Source: Dehalococcoidia bacterium (GTDB lineage Bacteria > Chloroflexota > Dehalococcoidia > SZUA-161 > SpSt-899). From it: 5,142 nucleotides of DNA. How positions within the stretch are numbered: position 1 is the first letter of the stretch; the number at the start of each line of letters is the position of its first letter. The position numbers and the translations under genes were made by a program. Below, in pieces: positions 1 through 4,285 of the stretch. The stretch spans positions 1 through 5,142 of the forward strand of contig JALPXQ010000081.1 in NCBI GenBank assembly GCA_023271515.1, written 5' to 3'. The notes below the pieces were generated by a model. It had not been told where the DNA came from, made no database searches, and saw only the letters and a list, made by a program, of their open reading frames with translations.

Positions 1-277
1 GTTTAGGATGCACCAGACAGTCCAGGATAACCCGTCCGATTTTGAGCTCCGGCGTGACCTCCAAATACCCAACGATGCTGCCGGCTGTCTCAACTACAAA
101 GAGATGTTGCTCAGGGTAAAAGTTAGGCCGGCTCAGGCGTTCGACTATGAGTTGCGCTGAGGCCAGACGCTTGGTTTGGGCCAGATGAGCGACTTCGAGG
201 TTCAGTCGAACGTAGCTCTCAAGATCATCCGAACGGTAATTCCTGACTACGTAGGATGACCTGCTTATTTCACTCAC
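1..277 (-). CDS. GNAT-family N-acetyltransferase, N-terminal part (runs off the left edge)
   Basis: The minus strand is open from a GTG at 277 to the window edge, giving 92 residues with no stop. The start is chosen because GGAGG lies 5 bases upstream of the GTG; an in-frame TTG four codons earlier would overlap that site. The N-terminus (YVVRNYRSDDLESYVRL) has the beta1-alpha1 pattern of GNAT enzymes. Near residues 65-90, LFVVETAGSIVGYLEV followed by ILDCLVHPK fits the central strands beta2 to beta4. GNAT enzymes transfer an acyl group from acyl-CoA to an amine; the CoA-binding R/Q-x-x-G-x-G/A loop would lie beyond the edge, so activity cannot be judged and the substrate is unknown. The gene is divergent from the LmbE-like gene and has its own candidate promoter. 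I am fairly confident of the fold and not of the function. Confidence 0.75.
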   Translation of the reverse strand, partial: MSEISRSSYVVRNYRSDDLESYVRLNLEVAHLAQTKRLASAQLIVERLSRPNFYPEQHLFVVETAGSIVGYLEVTPELKIGRVILDCLVHPK

Positions 278-297
278 AAATGCCTCCAACTCGAGAA

Positions 298-326
298 TTG
301 TAACTGGCCAATAGATACTATACAAT
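298..326 (+). promoter_or_regulatory. Candidate sigma-70-type promoter for the LmbE-like deacetylase gene
   Basis: TTGTAA (298-303, 4 of 6) and TACAAT (321-326, 5 of 6) are separated by 17 bp, the preferred spacing. The predicted start near 333 leaves a leader of about 50 nt before the ATG at 382. The -35 box is weaker than that of the opposing promoter. Because the two -10 boxes overlap, the two promoters could not be occupied at the same time. Confidence 0.35.
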
Positions 327-344
327 TAAATAGGCTGCCGTCAA
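317..344 (-). promoter_or_regulatory. Candidate sigma-70-type promoter for the acetyltransferase gene
   Basis: Read on the minus strand, TTGACG (339-344, 5 of 6 to consensus) is followed after 16 bp by TATAGT (317-322, 5 of 6). Transcription would start near 310, leaving a leader of about 33 nt before the GTG at 277. The -10 box overlaps the -10 box of the candidate plus-strand promoter. This is a pattern match by eye with no supporting expression data. Confidence 0.45.
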
Positions 345-381
345 GTCACGGACACCAACCACGAAATCAGGAGGACAGTTT

Positions 382-1080
382 ATGAGAGTCAACTCGACTC
401 ATGCCCTGGTAGTTACCCCGCATCCAGATGATGCCGAATATGGCATTGCGGGAACAGTGGCTCGATGGACCGCCGAGGGTAAGGAAGTTGTGTACGCGGT
501 GTGCACCAGCGGAGATAAAGGCACCAACGATGTGAAGATGGGCCCAGAGGAACTAATGAAGACCAGGGAGCGGGAGCAGCTTGCAGCAGCCAGGTTGCTG
601 GGTGTGAGGGAGGTGGTATTCCTGCGCTATCCCGATCAGGGTTTGGAGGATACCCCTGAGTTCAGAAAGGACATCGTCCGCTTGATACGGAGGTTCAAGC
701 CGGAAATAGTGGCCACGTCAGATCCGCACCGTCGTTATATCTGGCACCGTGATCATCGAGTCGCTGGTCGAGTCACCCTCGATGCGGTCTTCCCATTTGC
801 CAGAGATCATCTTTCCTATCCCGATTTACTCCAGGAGGGACTTAAACCCCATGCAGTCAAGGAGGTGTGGTGCTGGGGCCCCGAGAATCCCAATTATCGC
901 TCCGACATAACGGAAACCTTCGACCTGAAGATGGCTGCCCTGCGCTGCCATGACAGCCAGGTGGGACATTTCCCGTCACCAGAGTGGGAAGATCAGCTCT
1001 GTCAAAGGTATCGACAGTTGGCCGAGGAAGAGGATTTCGAACTAGCCGAGGCCTTCCACCGGGTGGAGATATTATGGTAG
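382..1080 (+). CDS. PIG-L/LmbE-family zinc-dependent deacetylase
   Basis: The 232-residue product has the length and motifs of the LmbE/PIG-L family, metal-dependent enzymes that usually remove an acetyl group from an N-acetylated sugar (MshB, BshB and PIG-L are characterised members). The N-terminal motif PHPDDAEYG (residues 13-21) supplies the likely zinc ligands His14 and Asp17, with Asp16 as the expected general base. HRDH at 122-125 supplies the third ligand, His125. The start is supported by AGGAGGA at 369-375, 7 bases before the ATG. There is no signal peptide, so it is probably cytoplasmic. Its substrate cannot be told from the sequence; neighbours do not point to mycothiol or bacillithiol synthesis. 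The gene is alone on its strand and its stop lies 16 bp from the stop of the convergent hydrolase gene. Confidence 0.9.
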   Translation: MRVNSTHALVVTPHPDDAEYGIAGTVARWTAEGKEVVYAVCTSGDKGTNDVKMGPEELMKTREREQLAAARLLGVREVVFLRYPDQGLEDTPEFRKDIVRLIRRFKPEIVATSDPHRRYIWHRDHRVAGRVTLDAVFPFARDHLSYPDLLQEGLKPHAVKEVWCWGPENPNYRSDITETFDLKMAALRCHDSQVGHFPSPEWEDQLCQRYRQLAEEEDFELAEAFHRVEILW

Positions 1081-1096
1081 GCCGCGCTGCCCGGAG

Positions 1097-1738
1097 CTAC
1101 GACGATAACCAGAGCACATCGCCGCACAGACCGGGGTCGTGTTGCCGGGAGGAGAAGACAGCGAATTCCTCCTTTGCCTTCCCCAGGATTATTGAATCGC
1201 CGTGTCCGGGATAAATTCGGGTATCATCGGGGAGAACCAGTATCTTACTGGCGATGGATTGGATTATCACTTTGAAATCCCCCGGTGAGCCGGTCTTGCC
1301 TGGTCCGCCGGGGAAGATGGTGTCCCCTGATATCAGGTGTCGGCCTATCAAAAGACATATACTTCCTGGAGTGTGCCCGGGGGTGTGTAGAACCTTGAGT
1401 TCCATGTTCCCGAACGCTATCGTATCGCCGTCATTCAGCAGCACATCTGGTGCTATGGGCAATCCTTCAGCCTCTGAACGATGGACAGCCACGGGGATAT
1501 CAAGCATGGACTTTACTTCAGGAAGCGCCCCCAGATGATCCATGTGGGTATGGGTGATCAATATGCATTTCGGCCCAGTGTCCTTCAATGCCTTCAAGAT
1601 GTCGTTTGCCCGCGCCGGCGCATCCACCAGCACGCTGTCACCGGTCCTCTGGCAAATCAACACGTAGGCATTGGTGCCGAAAGGCCCCAATTCGAGCCTC
1701 TCTATTTGAATATCCTTATCTTTCGATATCGGTACCAT
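1097..1738 (-). CDS. Metallo-beta-lactamase-fold hydrolase, glyoxalase II-like
   Basis: The 213-residue protein carries the full metal-binding set of the metallo-beta-lactamase superfamily: HTHMDH at 63-68 (His63, His65, Asp67, His68), His122 in TPGHTPGS, Asp139 in SGDT and His179 in PGHG. The N-terminal stretch with LGPFGTNAYVL and the overall order match stand-alone hydroxyacylglutathione hydrolase-like proteins, which cleave thioesters or related bonds with two bound metals. The true substrate is open. A longer reading of this frame reaches 2038, but the first 100 residues would overlap the protease gene in another frame. The ATG at 1738 has AGAGGAGA (1744-1751) 5 bases upstream and starts just before the domain, so I use it. 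The gene follows the protease gene by 89 bp in the same direction and is probably cotranscribed. No signal peptide is visible. Confidence 0.88.
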   Translation of the reverse strand: MVPISKDKDIQIERLELGPFGTNAYVLICQRTGDSVLVDAPARANDILKALKDTGPKCILITHTHMDHLGALPEVKSMLDIPVAVHRSEAEGLPIAPDVLLNDGDTIAFGNMELKVLHTPGHTPGSICLLIGRHLISGDTIFPGGPGKTGSPGDFKVIIQSIASKILVLPDDTRIYPGHGDSIILGKAKEEFAVFSSRQHDPGLCGDVLWLSS

Positions 1739-1827
1739 TTCCGTCTCCTCTGAAAGAACCAGCGCTGCCTGTATCGCCTCTCTCGTCACCAGATGGCGAG
1801 CTCCAGGGATTTGCCCAGCGGTCTCAA

Positions 1828-2184
1828 TCAGACCAAGAAGCCCGGGACAGGGATCAATCGTTTGTTGACCGGATCCACACCCAGCCCGAATTCCTCTAGC
1901 GTCACTGCCCCCAGAAGCGGCATCGAGCCCTCGTCCCCGTAAATGCAAATGGTAAAGAGGGGCTGATCCTCCAAGCGCACCACTATCTGGGTCACATCGC
2001 GCTCGATGATGGTCCCATCGGCTAAGGTAAACTGCCACCTGAAAAGCGGGACAATATCCAGACGTGAAAGTGCAGGAGATGGGACCCAGGTATAGCTTGC
2101 CCGGGTATCTACCAGCGCCTCTATAGACTCGAAAGGACCGCTCAGCGACGCTGCGATTTCAATGGTTTGGAAAAAGGTGCCCAT
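1828..2184 (-). CDS. Retropepsin-like (clan AA) aspartic protease family protein with altered DTR motif
   Basis: The 118-residue product matches a family of small single-domain bacterial retropepsin-like proteins in length and layout: an N-terminal MGTFFQTIEI strand, the active-site region ALVDTRASYTWVP (Asp26, Thr27, Arg28), LADG with IERDV in the middle, the hydrophobic-hydrophobic-Gly motif LLG at 90-92, and a GLGVDPVNKRLIPVPG tail. Such enzymes act as dimers, each subunit giving one catalytic Asp in a DT/SG motif. Here Gly is replaced by Arg (codon CGG, one base from GGG), which is unusual and may impair catalysis. A GTG at 2193 could extend the protein by three residues, but it sits inside the ribosome binding site; the ATG at 2184 has GGAGG (2193-2197) 8 bases upstream and is preferred. 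It lies between a cyclophilin domain and a hydrolase gene on the same strand. Confidence 0.8.
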   Translation of the reverse strand: MGTFFQTIEIAASLSGPFESIEALVDTRASYTWVPSPALSRLDIVPLFRWQFTLADGTIIERDVTQIVVRLEDQPLFTICIYGDEGSMPLLGAVTLEEFGLGVDPVNKRLIPVPGFLV

Positions 2185-2202
2185 GTTAGCCACCTCCGTC
2201 TG

Positions 2203-2233
2203 ACCCTGTTACCCTTTCTCAGGGTTAAACCCT
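2203..2233 (-). promoter_or_regulatory. Inter-gene segment able to form mutually exclusive short hairpins
   Basis: The transcript between the cyclophilin stop codon and the protease ribosome binding site holds four complementary boxes. ACCCTG (2203-2208) can pair with CAGGGT (2220-2225) in a 6-bp stem. ACCCT (2211-2215) can pair with AGGGT (2221-2225) around a 5-base loop. AGGGT (2221-2225) can also pair with ACCCT (2229-2233), overlapping the stop codon. None is followed by a U run, so this is not a convincing intrinsic terminator. A role in mRNA processing or in control of protease translation is only a possibility. Confidence 0.2.
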
Positions 2234-2703
2234 ATCGGACGATAACCCGCTGAAGAACAACCTCCTCCAGCGGAACGTCTCCCGGGCCTGTTTCAACAGC
2301 AACAATTTCATCCACGAAATCCATTCCGGAGACAACCCTGCCGAACACTGTGTGACCAGTATCGAGATGCCTATTATCGGCCACGTTAATAAAGAACTGG
2401 CTGCCATTTGTGTTTGGTCCCGCGTTAGCCATTGCGATTGTGCCTCTCAGATTGAAGTTTTCGTCGTGAATCTCGCAATCAAAGGTATGTCCCGGGCCGC
2501 CCGTCCCCCAGTCAGCCTTCAGAGCCTCATCCGCAGAATAGGGACAGCCTCCCTGAATCATAAAGCCTTCTATAACCCGATGGAACCTTGTTCCGTCATA
2601 AAAGCCTTCTCCGGCAAGCGTCAGAAAGTTCTCCACCGTCCGGGGCGCTTTGGCGTGAAAAAGCTCGATTTCGATTTCGCCGAAATTGGTCTCCAGAATG
2701 ACT
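2223..2703. repeat. 481-bp direct repeat, copy 1 (cyclophilin domain)
   Basis: This segment matches 3605-4085 at a constant offset of 1382 bp. There are only three mismatches, at 2343, 2379 and 2658 (paired with 3725, 3761 and 4040). All are transitions at third codon positions and none changes an amino acid. The copy covers the 156-residue cyclophilin domain, its stop codon and 9 bp downstream. No terminal inverted repeats or target-site duplications were seen at its ends, so it does not look like a transposon. Confidence 0.97.
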
Positions 2704-2798
2704 GACGTCACTGGCAAAAGGTTGCCCACTTCATAAGGGACAGTATAAGCTATCGGGCTATCGGGCGGGATGGTATAGGAAAAATGTGAGTATACCAT
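2232..2798 (-). CDS. Cyclophilin-type peptidyl-prolyl isomerase domain, second copy, probably a split-off C-terminal half
   Basis: The reading frame from ATG 2798 encodes 188 residues, of which the last 156 are identical to the membrane-anchored cyclophilin encoded at 3614-4252. Cyclophilins isomerise Xaa-Pro bonds. Key positions are present: FHRVI with Arg74, FMIQ with Phe79 and Gln82, and NTNGSQFF with Phe136. The position of human cyclophilin A Trp121 is His144, and His149 matches its His126. The first 32 residues are unlike the other copy: there is no membrane segment and no basic start. I see no ribosome binding site at ATG 2798, at GTG 2729 or at GTG 2711. The start overlaps the coiled-coil gene by 49 bp in the -1 frame, and the frame has a TGA just upstream of the ATG. 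An 8-bp tandem repeat in the overlap accounts for the frame difference, so this is best read as the C-terminal part of a disrupted fusion gene. Whether it is translated alone is uncertain. Confidence 0.8.
   Translation of the reverse strand: MVYSHFSYTIPPDSPIAYTVPYEVGNLLPVTSVILETNFGEIEIELFHAKAPRTVENFLTLAGEGFYDGTRFHRVIEGFMIQGGCPYSADEALKADWGTGGPGHTFDCEIHDENFNLRGTIAMANAGPNTNGSQFFINVADNRHLDTGHTVFGRVVSGMDFVDEIVAVETGPGDVPLEEVVLQRVIVR
2750..2765. repeat. 8-bp perfect tandem repeat (CTATCGGG twice) at the split of the coiled-coil/cyclophilin frames
   Basis: Two adjacent copies of CTATCGGG occupy 2750-2757 and 2758-2765. On the minus strand they read CCCGATAG twice, and the TAG stop of the coiled-coil gene is the end of the second unit. 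Because 8 is not a multiple of 3, loss of one unit changes frame. It would carry the upstream frame through PSRPIAYTVPYEVG straight into the cyclophilin domain. The repeat is directly visible; its role as the disrupting mutation or as a switch is inferred. Confidence 0.9.
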
Positions 2799-3481
2799 AC
2801 AACAGAGTCATCGGTTGGGGAGACGATATACATGCTATCACCTATGACTGCCGAGTTACTTACCCATAACAGTTCATCTTCCACATATAGGGAGACTGGA
2901 AGTAAATACCCGTCCCTCAGTGCCCTTACCTGTAGGATAAAAGCCTGCTGCAATAGGGGCTCACCTGCATATCTCGTATCTGTGTCATCTTCCTGCAACC
3001 AATCAACTAGTTCTGCAAGCGATTCAAAGTGCCTGGGGTAGGTCACTGTTTTCAACTCTTCCGATAGCGCTAAGTTAATATTCCGCTGGGTCGAAAGGTC
3101 TGCCTGGAGATCTTCAATTTTAGCATTGGCTGTTACAAGGTCGGCTTCTAAAATTGAGACCCTTGCCTCTGACTCTGCCAGCTCTGTTTCCAGGGTTGAA
3201 ATGTTCCCTTCCAGGGTGGCAACATCCCCCTCCAAAGCAACTATCTCGGAATTAGCTGTTCTAAGGTCAGCTTCTAAAGTTGAGACCGTTGCCTTTGATT
3301 CTGCCAGCTCTGTTTCCAGAGTTGAAATGTTCCCTTCCAGGGTCGTAATATTCCCCTCCAAGGCAACTATCTCGGATTCAGCTTCCCCTAGCTTACTGGT
3401 CTGCTGCCAGAGAAACAACCCGACAACAACAACGGCAACCGCTAGAACGGCAATCACTGGAATGGCTATCCATTTATTCAT
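2750..3481 (-). CDS. Membrane-anchored coiled-coil protein with small C-terminal globular domain
   Basis: The 243-residue product begins with a single membrane segment (about residues 4-24) and no cleavage site that I can see, so the rest is probably outside the cytoplasm. Residues 29-145 form a long coiled coil with I/L/V and L at heptad positions. Within it, residues 36-77 and 78-119 are a tandem 42-residue (six-heptad) repeat. Residues 151-228 look globular: HFESLAELVDWLQ, then a DTDTRY segment, an ALRDGYLLP segment and SNSAVIGDSMYIVSP. This pattern recalls transglutaminase-like domains that follow coiled coils in related bacteria, but the Cys and His expected of an active enzyme are not seen; this likeness is from memory and weak. 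The start has AAGGGGG (3489-3495) 7 bases upstream. A good promoter lies at 3557-3585. The stop lies in an 8-bp tandem repeat and may be recent; the gene may once have continued into the cyclophilin domain. Confidence 0.8.
   Translation of the reverse strand: MNKWIAIPVIAVLAVAVVVVGLFLWQQTSKLGEAESEIVALEGNITTLEGNISTLETELAESKATVSTLEADLRTANSEIVALEGDVATLEGNISTLETELAESEARVSILEADLVTANAKIEDLQADLSTQRNINLALSEELKTVTYPRHFESLAELVDWLQEDDTDTRYAGEPLLQQAFILQVRALRDGYLLPVSLYVEDELLWVSNSAVIGDSMYIVSPTDDSVVWYTHIFPIPSRPIAR
3129..3380. repeat. Two tandem 126-bp repeats inside the coiled-coil gene
   Basis: Units 3129-3254 and 3255-3380 align without gaps and differ at about 15 of 126 positions. Each encodes 42 residues from SEIVALEG to (R/V)TAN, exactly six heptads, with 7 residue differences between units. 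The period keeps the coiled-coil register, so gain or loss of a unit would change only the length of the stalk. It is clearly older than the 481-bp duplication, judging by its greater divergence. Confidence 0.92.
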
Positions 3482-3556
3482 TTTTATTCCCCCTTTTTAT
3501 AGAACATTCATTTCCCAGGGAGCGTCATCGCCCCCAATTCGACCCTCTCGATTCGC

Positions 3557-3585
3557 ATAATATCATCGCCGATCATCGGTGTCAT
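3557..3585 (-). promoter_or_regulatory. Candidate sigma-70-type promoter for the coiled-coil gene, with a palindrome in the spacer
   Basis: On the minus strand ATGACA (3580-3585, 5 of 6 to TTGACA) is followed after 17 bp by TATTAT (3557-3562, 5 of 6). The start would lie near 3550, giving a leader of about 69 nt. The spacer contains the palindrome CCGATCATCGG (3569-3579), and ATCATCG occurs at 3562-3568 and 3572-3578, one helical turn apart. The palindrome is placed where a repressor could act. The match is by eye. Confidence 0.5.
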
Positions 3586-3604
3586 CCCCGAATACCATCA
3601 ATCA

Positions 3605-4085
3605 GGTTAAACCCTATCGGACGATAACCCGCTGAAGAACAACCTCCTCCAGCGGAACGTCTCCCGGGCCTGTTTCAACAGCAACAATTTCATCCACGAA
3701 ATCCATTCCGGAGACAACCCTGCCAAACACTGTGTGACCAGTATCGAGATGCCTATTATCAGCCACGTTAATAAAGAACTGGCTGCCATTTGTGTTTGGT
3801 CCCGCGTTAGCCATTGCGATTGTGCCTCTCAGATTGAAGTTTTCGTCGTGAATCTCGCAATCAAAGGTATGTCCCGGGCCGCCCGTCCCCCAGTCAGCCT
3901 TCAGAGCCTCATCCGCAGAATAGGGACAGCCTCCCTGAATCATAAAGCCTTCTATAACCCGATGGAACCTTGTTCCGTCATAAAAGCCTTCTCCGGCAAG
4001 CGTCAGAAAGTTCTCCACCGTCCGGGGCGCTTTGGCGTGGAAAAGCTCGATTTCGATTTCGCCGAAATTGGTCTCCAGAATGACT
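3605..4085. repeat. 481-bp direct repeat, copy 2 (cyclophilin domain)
   Basis: This is the partner of 2223-2703, with three synonymous differences. It forms the catalytic part and stop codon of the anchored cyclophilin gene plus 9 bp downstream. The intact upstream context (anchor, start, ribosome binding site) suggests that this is the source copy. The 901 bp between the copies hold the coiled-coil gene and its promoter. Confidence 0.97.
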
Positions 4086-4252
4086 TTCTTTGCTATTGGG
4101 TCCTGATTTACTGGCTCAGGTGGATCTCTCATAACGATATACGCTCCCACGGCTATAATAACCAGAATCAACCCGACGACGACTACCGGGAACAGGCTGA
4201 ATCTTCTCTTTGGAGTGACTTTTCTCTTTCGTGTAGATTTCTTCTTTGACAT
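3614..4252 (-). CDS. Membrane-anchored cyclophilin-type peptidyl-prolyl cis-trans isomerase
   Basis: The 212-residue protein has a strongly basic N-terminus (10 Lys/Arg in the first 17 residues), a hydrophobic segment at about 20-41, a short Pro-rich linker and a complete cyclophilin domain from residue 57 on. This layout predicts one membrane anchor with the enzyme on the outer face, where it would speed folding of exported proteins by isomerising Xaa-Pro bonds. Active-site residues are visible: Arg98 in FHRVI, Phe103 and Gln106 in FMIQGG, Phe160 in NTNGSQFF and His173. The place of human cyclophilin A Trp121 is taken by His168, so cyclosporin binding is expected to be weak. The start has AAAAGGAGGG (4264-4273) 11 bases upstream, a long but usable spacing. 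It follows the carbamoyltransferase stop by 33 bp, so the two are likely cotranscribed. The catalytic domain is identical to that encoded at 2232-2702. Confidence 0.92.
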   Translation of the reverse strand: MSKKKSTRKRKVTPKRRFSLFPVVVVGLILVIIAVGAYIVMRDPPEPVNQDPIAKKVILETNFGEIEIELFHAKAPRTVENFLTLAGEGFYDGTRFHRVIEGFMIQGGCPYSADEALKADWGTGGPGHTFDCEIHDENFNLRGTIAMANAGPNTNGSQFFINVADNRHLDTGHTVFGRVVSGMDFVDEIVAVETGPGDVPLEEVVLQRVIVR

Positions 4253-4285
4253 TCTGTCTGCAACCCTCCTTTTCCCAATAGTTGC

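Noticed and set aside
1081..1096. Bidirectional terminator between the convergent deacetylase and hydrolase genes
   Set aside because: The 16-bp gap holds no stem with a T run.
984..1214. 76-residue plus-strand frame overlapping the end of the deacetylase gene
   Set aside because: It begins inside the deacetylase in another frame, runs antisense into the hydrolase gene, and shows no recognisable motif.
1739..2038. 100-residue N-terminal extension of the metallo-hydrolase frame
   Set aside because: It overlaps the protease gene in another frame, precedes the conserved domain start, and the ATG at 1738 has a good ribosome binding site.
2185..2193. GTG at 2193 as start of the protease-like gene
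   Set aside because: The GTG overlaps the GGAGG ribosome binding site; the ATG at 2184 has correct spacing and matches the family start MGTF.
2221..2233. AGGGTTAAACCCT palindrome as an intrinsic terminator
   Set aside because: It is short, overlaps a stop codon, leaves at most a 3-base loop and has no U run after it in the transcript direction.
2225..2407. 60-residue minus-strand frame within cyclophilin copy 1 and its twin at 3607-3789
   Set aside because: An out-of-frame shadow of the cyclophilin coding sequence; its near identity in both places reflects the DNA duplication.
2352..2705. Plus-strand open frame opposite cyclophilin copy 1 (and the like at 3734-4249)
   Set aside because: Both are antisense to a clear cyclophilin gene. 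They recur only because the segment is duplicated, and they resemble no family I know.
3126..3560. Plus-strand repetitive 144-residue frame opposite the coiled-coil gene
   Set aside because: Its repeats mirror the 126-bp repeat of the real gene, whose heptads, membrane segment and ribosome binding site are all on the minus strand.
2223..4085. Composite transposon or insertion sequence bounded by the 481-bp repeats
   Set aside because: No transposase, terminal inverted repeats or target duplications are visible; the repeats are protein-coding domains.
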